Positions 1 through 12,900 of a DNA stretch of 64,000 nucleotides are shown here, piece by piece (the stretch's first letter is position 1; the number at the start of each line of letters is the position of its first letter). The stretch covers positions 6,314,350 through 6,378,349 of the forward strand of contig NC_084773.1 of NCBI RefSeq assembly GCF_028858725.1, read 5' to 3'. This DNA comes from Colius striatus (lineage: Eukaryota; Chordata; Aves; Coliiformes; Coliidae). Both the position numbers and the translations under genes were made by a program. Below the pieces are notes generated by a model. The model did not search any database, was not told the origin of the DNA, and saw nothing but the letters and a program-made list of their open reading frames with translations.

Positions 1-734
1 CTGACATTAGATTCCTGTTTGTAGTATTTAGTTGTGATAGCATTCACAACTAAAACATTCTGAAACATTCTGTCAAACAATTCAGTCAAAAGAAAGACCT
101 TCAAACTCGTTCAGGTTTCAGTCTTGCTCCTATTCTCCTCCTCTTTTATGCACCTCAAAGGAAAAAATGTTTTATTTACCTCACTTTCATGTTGTCCCAT
201 TTCTCAACTAACTGCTTTCACTTATTTTTATTTATAGCTAATGGACAGGTTATTGTTTCTCTTAAATTTTGCATCTTTGCCAGTAAGAACAAATTTTTAA
301 CCCCTGCTTTATACTTAGAGAATGTTTGCACCTTGTATCAGTATCTGGCTGTAAAGTACAGAACGTAATTTTTTGTAAAATGCTGTTGACATCTTATTTT
401 ACAACCAACATTTGAATTTTTGTATGTTTTCTGTCTAGTCATTTTTGTATGCCAGATGACTCAGTTTTAGAAACATATTATTCATGTTTCCTTCAAACCT
501 TGAATATATAAGTGATAATGCTTCTGAAAATGACAGAGTCGAAGTGAAATGTGTGACTACAGGCAGTGCAAAAGCACTAGCGATTCTAAACACTGTCATT
601 TCTGTTGTCTTTATGTTAGTAAGGGACCTGTGTTTATTCTGTATTCAGACTTTATGCAAAAATAATGTGTATAAAGTGGAAGGATGGGATTTGTTTTGTT
701 TGGTTGTACAGAATAATTGGCTTTCTTTTTGTAG

Positions 735-981
735 CTTCATAGAGGGAAAAATCCATTGGATCTCATTGCACCAGGCTCCCGACTAGAACTGCAAAATGTG
801 CGTGATTCCCTGGAAGCCTGGATAGTCCATGTGGTAGAAAATGTTGGTGGGAGACTGAAATTGCGATATGAAGGGCTGGAGGATTCTGATAAATTTGACC
901 AATGGCTCTTCTACTTGGACCCTTTTCTTCATCAAGTCGGCTGGGCAGCTCAACATGGATATAGCCTGCAGCCACCTCTAG
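735..981 (+). CDS. SFMBT1: SFMBT1 exon: second half of MBT repeat 2
   Basis: Acceptor TTTTGTAG ends at 734 and the donor GT is at 982. The frame reads [18 protein letters not shown] and later [19 protein letters not shown], the typical MBT core ending in the VGW turn. It ends in phase 1. The 734 bases before it are intron: I see no match to the preceding SFMBT1 exon, and the reading frame at 484-786 shows no family features. The following intron (982-2893) holds a CR1 element and otherwise nothing recognisable. Confidence 0.95.
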
Positions 982-3900
982 GTACTTCAAAATGTTTATC
1001 TTCTATCTGGTGATCAGAGGCTATGGAATCATAGAGTCATAGAACGGAGGGGTTGGAAGGGACCTTTAGAGATCATCTAGTCCAAACCCCCTGCAGAAGC
1101 AGGTTCACCTGGATCAGGTCACATAGGAACATGTCCAGGTGGGTCTTGAAGACCTCCAAGGAAGGAGACTCCACAACCCCTCTGGGCAGCCTGTGCCAGG
1201 GCTCCCTCACCTGAACAGCGACATAGCTTTTTCTTATTTAAGTGGAAGTTTTTGTGTTCCAGCTTCATCCCATCACCCCTTGTCCTGTTGCTGGCTACTA
1301 TAGAAAAAAGTGCTGCCCCAACCTCCTGACACCCACCCTTTAGATATTTATAAATGTTAATAAGATCTCCCCTCAGTCTCCTCCAGACTAAACAGCCCCA
1401 GTTCCCACAGCCTTTCCTCGTATGAAAGATGTTCCAATACCCCTGATCATCTTGGTGGCCCCTGCACTTTTCTGCTGGACTCTCTCCAGCAGTTCCCTGT
1501 CCCTCTGAGCTGAGGAGCCCAGAACTGGACACAGTACTCCAGATGAGGCCTCACCAGGACAGAGTATAATCAGTGTGTCATCCAACAAATATTGTACTTA
1601 ATAAAATGTGAGTGAAAAGATCAGGAAATAGTCCTTCAAGACTTTTCACCCTTGCATCCAAAAGTTACTGAGTGGTTTTGCCAGTCAAAACTTTCCACCT
1701 ATTTGTGAAACTGAGGAAGGGATTGCCTTCACTGTTTGTATTCCTGGAGAGACAAAAGTCATCTGGTAGTACTCAACAGAAGCTTTTCCAGTTGTGACTT
1801 TAAGTCCACTGGAGTAGTTAAGGCACTGTCTAAAGAGATGTTATGGGGATATGAAAATGTCTTAAAAAATGAGTGCCTGGGGAATGAGTGTATAGAAACA
1901 GAAGCAGAGGGTGACCATATTTTCCAAGCATTGCATGTCAGGGTTGGTCATAAAGAAATGGAGCATAAAGTGGCTGAAACACAGATGGATTGGTTATGAG
2001 CTGATCAGTGATGTAACATGTTTCCTGATGAGGGTAAACCTTGGGATAAAACTAGAGTATGTTGATCATTTACCCTAAAGCCTTTCTGCAAAGGCAAGTG
2101 TGTGTTTAAGGCTCTGGCACACTCTGTGCTATTAGTTGGGGAAATTCAGGTTGTTTAGAAAAGTTCTTTGTGTTGTGGTTCTTTTTCAATTAAACTTTGC
2201 TGAGGAAAGCAAACCAATTTCTGTTGAAATGACTGAGCATGCTGCCTTTTCTAGGGCTTAACCAATCTCTACTGAACAGGGGTCTGAACAGGGAGGCGCC
2301 AAGTCACTGATAGAAAATAGATGAATCAATTCCACAGCTCTATTTAAGTGAATGATGACTTTAAAAAATACCAGTTAGCTACTGGATTTGTTTCGTTTGG
2401 TGTCTACATAAGAACTTTGACATAGTGATCCTTTGTGCCTGATGGCACTGGTAGAAGTAGTTTCTCTGCTATTAGAGCTGTGTGGTCTGCAATTACAGAT
2501 GCTAAAAGTGTAACCTGTGTGGCTCAGACTTAGGCAACATTTGTTGAACTTTCTGCTTAAGCATGAAACAAGGAAACATTATCCAGATGGGGATTTGTTT
2601 TCAGATCAGACCTTTGTCCAGTTTTTGTTGATGTGATCTCTGTCTTCTCAGAAAAACTAGACTGGGCAGCATATGGGCAATACAGTGTTGCTTGGCTTCT
2701 GTCCCTTTTTGTAACACATCCAAATGCCAAAGAAAACTAGTTTTTTTAAGAAGGAAGGTATCTGCATAGATTGTGAATAAATGGGAATTTAGTGGTTGGA
2801 GGAGCACAAATCAACCTTTTGGATTTATTACTGTGTTCTGAAGGAAAAGAAGAAGGAAGATGACTTTGTTCACTGTTTTGCTTTTTACTCAAGCCATTAG
2901 GTCCTTGAAGAGTGAAGCAGATTGGCAAGAGATCCTGAAGAAGGTGAAAGAAGAGGAAGAGGAGTCATCAGTTCCTACAGATCTTTTCAAGGTAAATTCA
3001 CAGTGTGTGTAGTTCAAGGCTGTGGATGATATAATGAAAATGCTATATTCACAAGAAATGGTTCAGGGTGGTCAGTCACTATTACTCAAAATTCTTTTCC
3101 TGTTTTATTTTAAATACTATTCCTTTCTCCCTCTTCTGACAGCGCTCTCATCACAAGAATGTAAGCCATTAGTTGTCATACTGGGAAAAGTCCCTGGTTC
3201 TGATTGTTTGTAATGAGATCTCCAGTTATTCACCAGCTTGTCTTGCTGATTACTGTCCTTCTAGAACAGTGTAGGGTTACTACAGTCTCTCTAATTTTGT
3301 GAGCACATTGAAAAGTTCTGATACGTGTTAACATCCAATCTGTAACCTGATACACCAACATGTGGTGTATGGGGTGTCCTGTGATATCCTGAGCATTAGC
3401 AAATATTACTAATGAGGCTGGATTGAAATACATATGAACTGATTTTTTTTTAGATGATATTGATACGTTTTGAGAAGTAGGAATGTAGATTTCATCCTTC
3501 AGGTTCTTAATTCTCAGCTTACTTTGGACCCATAAGCAGAGTGGGATAGAATGTGCTCTTGCTCTTGAATGTGTTGCAGAATATAATGTGAGCAAGATAT
3601 ACATCATTCTGGAGCAGGAGCCCCGTTTTGCAGGTTTTTGTTAGGCTGAAAATTGAGACTTTTATAGTTCCCTTTAGTGTAGCTCATGATGAATGGCAAA
3701 GGTTAGGGGAGGAAAAATAATTCTGTTGACATACCAGACCACCTTGTTTTATAAAATCTTGCTTCTGTGTGGAGAATGTCAGAGGAGGAAATCTTGGAGA
3801 CTTAGATTCCTGAAACTCGTTGGAAGCTGTCAGTCTCACAGGACATAGTTGGCCTTTTCATGATGGAGAGGTTGCTGGTACTCTGACATGCTGATTTCTT

Positions 3901-6900
3901 AGAATGAATTAATAAAAATTGAAGTTATTCTCTTTAATTGAATTATGTAAGATCCATCTTCTTTTGATGAAGGCAGGTAATCACACTGATATATGACTTT
4001 TCAGGATAAACCTGTGATTGGGGTGCATTCATTCTCTGAAGGCATGAAGCTAGAAGCCGTGGACCCAATGGCTCCTTTTGTAATCTCTCCTGCTACAGTT
4101 CTCAAGGTACCAGGGTTCTTCAACTTGTCCTGCTAAGATTCACTTCTATTGCTACTTGTGTTCTCACAAAACTCTCATTAACTGATCATCTTAACATCTT
4201 GAACTGGTTTTCAAATGCAGTATTTTGTGTATGTCCCTTGTGGGTCAGGTTGTTGTGAAAATGAATCTTAACTGCTGCCGGCAAAGTCATTAGATTCGGA
4301 TGGAGGAAGAGCAATTCATAAAGATGCAAGCTCAAAAGATCAAATGGCTGAAATTGTCAAACCCATCTTTTTTAAATTAGAGCTATAATCCCTCATAATC
4401 TGAGTATCCAGTTGAAGATAGATTTTGGGGTTTGTTTTTTGCAAAAGTTGGTGTCAGAACTCCTTACATTTCAACCTTCTTGAAGTAAATAGTTATTACA
4501 GAATGGTAGTAGTAGGATGACAAGCTGATTTCTCTACATCTTTTGTTAGAAAATTTCATATAGCACTTGATCACCTTATTCTTGAAGTGCTCATACTCTG
4601 CCTTTCCAGCTTCATGGTTTGGTTTTGTTAAATACACAGGGAATGCAGGGGAGTCTGATGGTTTATGAACCCCAGCCGTTCTACTTTGATTTTGATTTTA
4701 ACCCTCACAGTGTTTCAAGGTAAAGGGTTTCCATTGGGCAGTGTTGCTGTTTAATAAAGTTATCAAAGTGATGGAGAGGGAGCAGTAGATCTGAATCTGC
4801 TCCTTACCAGACCACATGGTTCTCTTTTGGCTAACTACAGGTATATGATGAAAAATACTTCATGATAGAAATCGATGACTTGAGACCCGACCGTACAACC
4901 AGCCAGTCTTACATTTGTCATGTCAACAGTGCTGGTATTTTCCCAGTGCAGTGGAGTCTAAAGAATGGCTTACATCTCAGTCCCCCACCAGGTATGTTTG
5001 TGCAAGCTTGTCATGCTCACTCCTCTTTGAAGGAAGTAGATTGCCAGTCCCCAGAGCACTGCCTTTAGCACAGTGTTTTTGCAAAAGAATTACATGTAGC
5101 AGCACAAGGAAAGAGCAGAAAAGATCCCTTTCTGAGAAATGGGAGCTTTGAATTAGTGAAGCTGAAGTTTCCTGGATTTGAGAAGATGACAGTGGCTGAG
5201 GGTGCTGATCATGCATGAAAACCTGAACACTTGAGTGGATGGAGTATGTGCTGCAAGGGCTGAAGGCAACGTTGATTTCAACATTAATTAGTATGATATC
5301 AGAAGCTTGTAGTCTTTGCATTGGATTTTTGCTTCTAGTCAGAATGGAACATTGTTACCCAGCATTTTGTTTTTAGAGTATCTTATCTCTTAGAAGTTAA
5401 TGAAATGATTTTTTTTCCAATGGCCTATCAGACAAGGTAACAGATTGCTGAAATGTTGCTTGAGGACATAAGGGAATAGGAGAGTGATCCTCAGCTACTG
5501 AAATATGCATTCATTTTCTCAAAATGGAACTGTCAATGGTATTGTAAAACCAGGGCCTGAGTGCTCCTGTTCAGCACCACAGAATTCAGAATGTTTTCTT
5601 TTAGCTGCTTGTGACATCAGAGGAGCAAAGATTGTGGGACGTCTGTCTCTTGTCTTTCCTTGGGTAAGGTACAGAAAATGCCTTTGCTTGACCCAGCATT
5701 ACCTAGAATTTTGCATGGGAAAGATGAAATCTCACTTTCTGGGTATGAGACTGAAACTGAACAAGATTTTAAGCCTCTTGTCTCAAATGGAAATTCTGAG
5801 TTGTGTGAGGTCTGAGGAGCCCTACTGACACTGATAAAACTGAGAAAAATAAATAGGCCCTTCTGTGGTCAATGATTGTCAGTACTACAGCCTTAGACTA
5901 TATTACAAGTTTTGTTTGATTTCCTAACCCCTTGTCAAAGGTTGTAGAGCAGTATGTGCAAGGTACTACTGGAACAATTGCTGCAGTTGTCTGTTTGGTA
6001 ATATACTGCCAGCCTCAACAAATCATGGCAGCACATTTCTGCACCCAATTCCCATCAGCCAATTGCTTTTTTTTAGATAACAGGGAAGCAAAATATTTCC
6101 TCCAAGAAGAATTTAATTTGTCTTTGGAAAGATGCTCTATCTCCTGCTGGACTCCACATTAAGAGTCTTCCCTTCAAACATGTGTGCAGATTTGCAGCTG
6201 TTAGCAAACTTGATGAGCCTCACAGGACATTTAACTGCTCTCTTTAATGACTTGGTATTTGTCATGTTTTTGAGAGAATAACATATTGGCATTGTGCACA
6301 CTATCAGTGCACTATTATAAATAAAAACTGAAGTTTCAGAGCTGGCATGACATCAGTGAAGTAATCCTGCAGAAACTTCCTGAATTTCATCTGCACCCTG
6401 TGAAAAGGGTGCAAATGCTTCCCCCTGTTTTGGTTGCTGCCTATGTCTGCTTAGCCAGATGTACCTGATTCGTGCTTCAGATTGCTGCCTGTGAAGTCAC
6501 TTGTAGTTTGACATCATTTCAGCTCAAAAATGGGAGTCATGCTGGGGCATGAAAGGAAAATGAATTACATGAAATGAAAGAGGCTATCTCAAATATGTGA
6601 GAACCTTGCTGTGGGCTGGTCTCGGATGACTTGGTGTAGTCAGCTGACAAACTTGAGTGACACCAAGAGATCTCAGTGATCTGTACTTCCTGTCAGCTTG
6701 AAATTAGTCTCATGCTGTTAAACTAATGTCTTTGCTTTTTCTTCACCTAGGTTATCCTGGGCAGGACTTTGATTGGGCAGACTACCTCAAACAATGTGGT
6801 GCTGAGGCAGCTCCCCAGAGCTGCTTCCCTTCGGTAAAATCTCTCTTCTATTCTCTTCTGAGTGACGCTCTTGATTCCAGGGAAAAGAACCTTTTACATG

Positions 6901-9900
6901 TTTTTGCCTTAAATTACATTTCCAAGTAGAAAAGAATAGTTCAGTTGGAAGGGGCCTACAATGATCACCTAGTCTTGACCAGTCCAGGGCTGACTCAAGG
7001 TTAAAGCCTGTCATTAAGGGCATTGTCCGAATGCCTCTTAAACGCTGGCAGGCTTTGGACGTTGACCACCTGTCTAAGAAGCCTGTTCCAGTGTTTGACC
7101 ACCCTCTCAGTAAAGAAATGCTTCCCAATGTCCAGTGTAAACCTCCTCTCATGCAGATTTGAACCATTCCCACGTGTCCTGTCACTGGATCCCAGGGGAG
7201 ATGAGCACCTCCTTCCTCACTTTCCCTCCTGAGGAAGCTGTAGAGAGCTATGAGGTCACCCCTCAGCTTCCTCTCCAGACCAGACAAGCCTAAAGTCCTC
7301 AGATGCTTCTCTGAAGACATTCCTTCCAGCCCTTTCACCAGCTTTGTTGTCCACCTCTGGATATATCTGAGTTCCTTAACACCTTACCTGTGTTAACTGA
7401 GGAAGCAATATTCGTGAACTGAAGTAGTGGCATGCCAGGCTCCTGGATCAAGGAGTGGTTGACCAAATGCTTCAGTTATGATAAAGCTGACCAAAAGTAA
7501 TTATTGTTTTGTGACATTGAGATGTGTAAGAGACTGTAAAACAGTCATAAAACATCATCAATCCTTGGCACTCCTGCAGTTGTGGAAAACGGGCCTTTTA
7601 ATAGACCTTATTTTAATTTAATTCATGTACTCTTTCAATCTTCTTTCAGCTTGAAAAATTCATGCCATTGTATTAATCAATACCAAGTCATCTGAAATTA
7701 GTACCAAATAATCATTTTACATTAATCAGTGCCTGAAGTACTTGCTACATTTTGGGCTTTTGCTGGTTCAGTGACAGTATTGCTGTCTCCCAGGGCACAA
7801 TACCTTGTCAGGCAGAAAAGGGTACTGTTAACATCTGCTTTCCAGTTCCATTTACAGTACTTGGGCTATTGCAGTGCTCGGAGGAAAAAGTTAAAATGAG
7901 TAATTACCATTTTTTTTAAGAGGGTATTGCTGGCCATGAATTGTTGCTGCCCTTATTCTGTCTTGTAAGCTGTGGCATCTTAGAGCAGGTCACTCAATTT
8001 ATTATCCCTTTTCTGAGGCAAGTTGGATCACTGTAGGCTAGTTCTAGAATTCATAATGTATTGATCCTGTAATTGTTGCAGAGTGGCTCTGGGAGGAAGA
8101 ATCCTCTGTTTGGCTGATGCTTATTATCTTTAATTCAGGAGCTTCAGAGCTGAAGAAGTATCCATTCTTACATTTTAGGATTTTTTGGTGAATGTGAACT
8201 GTATTGTTGAATAAAGTAGATTCCTGCTTATCCTAAAAATGTTAAATGAAAAGTGAGCTTCCTCTGTTGTCTGCAGAACTCATTCAGATGAGGCCAGAAT
8301 GTTATTTGCATACATAAAGTAGATTTCCAAGCTAACAGAACAGAGAACCTGGTCAGACTATTTGTCAGACTTATCACTTAGGTAGCAAGCAGCAGAGTAT
8401 TCCTGGTTACTTAGAATGCAGTCAGTCCTTCCAGGGAGCCTCATGATCTTTACTTGCGAGTACAAACATGTTACTTTCTAGGACTGTCTATAGAGCCTTT
8501 TTTTAACTTAAATTCCTTGTAGCTTGAATACAAGTAAGATGTATTACAGTGTGCTAATTATCTGAAATCTCTGACTGCATATCTTTTTATGTTATTCAGA
8601 GCCTGAGGCTTTTATGTGTTGCTCCTGTTCATGGCTATTCATATCATATACTGGATATGCAGATGGTATCTTACCGAAGTATTCTTTTTCCTAGTTGACT
8701 TCTGACCATGGATTTAAAGAGAATATGAAACTTGAGGCTGTGAACCCCGTTGATCCTGAAGAAGTTTGCATTGCTACAGTCACCAAGTTGAAAGATTCCT
8801 ACCTCTGGCTTCAGCTGGAGGGTAAGCCTTGATGTGGGAGAGGAGAGTAGCACTTGCACTGATTCTGTAGTGCCTTCGTTAAACCTGAGGAGCAAACTCC
8901 CAGCATGCAGAGTATGGGCAGCAAGTCACCATTTCCTCAATTAAAACACAGCAAACTCCCATTTTCCTCCCCTATTTCCCAGTTAGCCTTGAATGGCAGT
9001 GTTTATTTAAGCCAGACAAAAATGGCATTTGTGCATTGCAGCGTGTCAGTGCTAGGCTACTGCACTGTGTAAAGTGCTGATCGGTGTCTTTTAGAAAGCA
9101 AAGGCCTTGTAACATTTTTACAGATAAGTGACTTGCATTCTGAGCAGCTTTGACCAGACCTAGGAAGAAAACTTTCAGAGTTCTTCGTTAAAGAAGAGTA
9201 AACCTATGACAGCCATTCTCCATTATAATCCCATTTCTTGATTGGAAGTACATCAGCATGCACTTACTATGCACTGTGCATCTCTGCAAAACTGTGGCTT
9301 GCAAATTCCCATCTCCAACCTTTAGGAGGAAGCAAATGAGGTCAGGAGATAATCTGGTCAGTAAAAAGGGATGAGTAAACAATTGATATTGTGCTCCTGA
9401 TATGCCATAAGTAAAAGCAGCTTCTCTAGCAAACATATAACAAGCACAAACCAAATGAGGTCTTTTATATTTGAGTTGTTTCGTTTTTTTCTTCTCTAAA
9501 CTGAACAGGCTCCAAGAAGCCCGTCCCTGACTGTATAGTGAGTGTGGAATCGATGAATATCTTTCCAGTGGGTTGGTGTGAGACGAATGGATATCAGCTC
9601 AGACCTCCTCGCAAAGCAATAGGTATCGGTTCTCTTCTGTTTGCAGTGGTTAGCTGGGTTGATAGACATGGCAAGACCTTCAGCAGCAGGCTACTGCAGA
9701 ATTACTGCTGATATCTCTGAAACGGGAGACGTTCCGCATGTACAGAGAATCTGTGCCTTGTGTAACTGTTCCCCTGGCTATTAGATCCTCTTGGAGTTCA
9801 TAGAACTTGGAAACAGCCAGTGCTGGTGTGAGACCCTCACATGCTGTATGAGCACATCGAAATGATCCTGTAGTCACAGTAAAGAAACTTTGTGTGTGTG

Positions 9901-12900
9901 TGTGCATACACACGCATGCTATGCATATACTCTTGCCATGTGTCTGACCCTGATAGTGATTTTACACTTGCACTTAGGCAAGTAAAATGAATGCCATAAC
10001 AAAATGGTGTTGAGTTTTTGTATGTTTCGGGGTTGGGATAGAGGGAAGTAGCTTCTTCAGTGAGGCAGATGGTAATGATCCCTTCATGACAAAATGTTGA
10101 GAAGTAAATCATACCTGTTTTAACTCCATTAATGAGTAGCATAAGATAGTATCTTCTCTCTAATTGATTAGTGAGCTCTGTTTATTAAAGTTTAATGGAC
10201 AAACTGAAAAACTTCCTGAATGTTTATTTAATTAGGTAATAAAAGGTTAGAAGGAGCTGTCATTTACTGCAAGTCAGAGCAAGATAAACTTACCTTAGAT
10301 GTGTCTGCACTGCCAAGGACAGAGCAGGAAGTGGGGGCAGCCCAATTAGATAAAAGGTGCTTTATTAAAAAATCCAGAAGTTTGCTGGGGGAAAAGCCTG
10401 AAGCTGCTGAAGCAGCACATGTTGCATTTCCTTGTTTGATACTGTTACCTGATTGTGAAAGCCAGAATTAGCAAGTGGATCCATCACCTAGCTGGCTTTC
10501 TTAGTTGCAACAGTATTTTCCTCCATAGCAATTGGCCTAAGTCATCTATGTTTTTAACCAGCTAATTTTATGCCATTTCAAAGTTCAAGGGTGTTGAAGT
10601 TACTGTATCAGGAAAGTAGCAAGTTCAGCCTATGAACCTCACCTTTGGTCAGGTTTCAGCACCTTTGGGTGCTGAAAAGGAAAGCATATTATTCCTTCTT
10701 GGCTGGTATGTATTACAAGTAGTTTAGGAGCTGTGATGCAAACAATGCACAAAAGGTGAGATTTCCTGCTAGAACTGGGGATGTGCAGGCCTGTTTAGTG
10801 AAAGTTGAAGCAGATCTTTTGGGTTATTTCAAATGACTTTGGCCAGTGTGCCTCTAGTGCACATGGGTCAGCTGTCTAACATTGTGATGACTTCAAACAG
10901 ATTTGTTTTGGTGTATAACTTAGAGGAAATGAGTCTGCTATATTTATTGTACTGGATGTTCCCTTTCTTTGCCTCCCATAATTTACTGTCTGTTTTCTTT
11001 TTCTTCCATTCAGTAAATAAGCAGAAAAAAATTGCAGTAGTTCAACCAGAGAAACAGTAAGTAACAGGGGTTTGCTTCTATTTTTTGTTGGGTTTGAGGT
11101 TGATTTTGGTGTTTTTCTGATTGGTAAATCATGTTGTCTTCAAGGGGATTTAGCTTTACAGAAGTGCTATACTGAGCACTGAGAGGTTCCACAGGCCATT
11201 TATCTTAATGCTGGTAGTTCTTGTTGATGGGGAAAAAAGACCTCTTGGACTGCTGTAGTAGGAGATAGAGAGCATGGGATTTGTTTTTTAACAATGCCAG
11301 TGCAACTCAGCTGAATTATTGAATAGGTCAAATCATTGAAGTTCTGGGGTAGAAGTTGTTGATCTTTCATTTTTAAAAGATGACGTTATCTGTGAGTATT
11401 GGAGTGTATTTAAGAAAAAGTAGTCTGATCTAAAGACTATAAGATTGTGCTTGAGCTTTTTTAAAATGGTGATTGAGAGAGAAGATTAATGGATTCCCTT
11501 TTTGTTGTCTTCTCTTATCAAATAATACAGTTTCTGAAATGTGAACATGCTCAGAAAAAGTGTCTGCCTTAACATGTAACTGGTGTTTTGCACAGCTGAT
11601 CAGAAAATTTGGCTTTAGTGTAAGTGCTGTCATTTAGTAGATGAATTTCTAGTAGTTCCTTCTTAGATTAAATGTAGCTCAGAAGCCAACAAGGAGAGTT
11701 CTACTAATATCTACAGTTCACCTGTAAACTCTGTGTCATGCATGTGGAACTCCTGCATATGAGCCTACTCAAAAATGCTCAGTAAAATGCCTGACAGTTG
11801 GGTTTATTGACTCTTGCAGCTTTACAAACACCAGATCTGTCAGTAGTTCTGCCAATGTTTTCATTGCTCCTAAAATACTGAGCAGACTGTTCTTCTATGT
11901 TTTGTAATTGGGATTCTTACCAGAGCATTTGAGTCATTTTGATTGTATTTTTTTTAAAATTCCTCTTTTTCCAAATACATGAGGTAAGATTATACCCTGC
12001 CTTGTGCCATGAGACATGAAATGAAGTTAAAGGGAGGCAGAAAATATAAACTATTGTTGGTGTGCTGTGTTGATCAGCTTGGTAGCTCATATACTTCAAG
12101 CAAGGAGGAGTTGCTGATAGCTGTTGCTGTACAGTAGTCCTTTCCAAATTGAATTGGATAGGCTTTGCATGTTCTTCTTGTGAAACAGGGAAGGTATAAA
12201 AAGCAAATTAATAAGGCTAAGGCTGGACCTGGAGAAAACAAACTTTAAATGTTGGTTTTTAGGAAGTGAGAGGTGATTATCCTTACCAACTGTCCCTTTC
12301 CCTAACCTCCTTCTGCTCATTTCAGAATTTTGTCTTCAAGGACAGTGCACGATGGATTAAAGAACCAGGAACTGAACTCCTCTGACTCAGGTATTGATCA
12401 GAGAAGGCAGGTTAACAAAGACAAAATCCTACAACAGTTCAGCTCAACACTTTTCTGTTAGAAGAGGGAAAAGGAGGAAAGAGTATGAAGATTTTCATCC
12501 CTTGGTATTTGTTGAACTTCCGAAAGGAATGAAGCAAACAAAAGCATGTCATTACTTGTGTCCTGCAATTGATATGTGCATTAAATCTGAAAATTAGATT
12601 TTTACATCAGAACGTCTTCCTCCTCAGCAGAGGATATGTGGAGCCAAATGTGTGCTCTGACCTATGCAGATGATTTTTTATTGTCACTTGTTATGTTTAA
12701 TAATGTTGGGAGAAGCTGAACAGGCGTGCTGCATCTGTGCTCATGAGTTTGTTTGATTCTAGCTTGGGGAAGCAGGTTTGTCTGGTTTTTATGATAACTT
12801 CATCATCATGATAAACAAAAGCAATTCAAACTGTAAACTGCTTTGTGTGCCAGATGGTGATATCTAATAATTTTCTAAACTGTTGCAAGAATGTATGTGA

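Noticed and set aside
484..786. Plus-strand frame of 100 codons before the first SFMBT1 exon
   Set aside because: It overlaps the real exon in another frame, matches no part of SFMBT1, and lies in intron sequence.
6787..7338. Minus-strand frame of 183 codons
   Set aside because: It is made of old CR1 sequence running into the reverse of an SFMBT1 exon; there is no coherent protein.
9892..9904. Short TG run
   Set aside because: Only six to seven units; too short to call a notable microsatellite.
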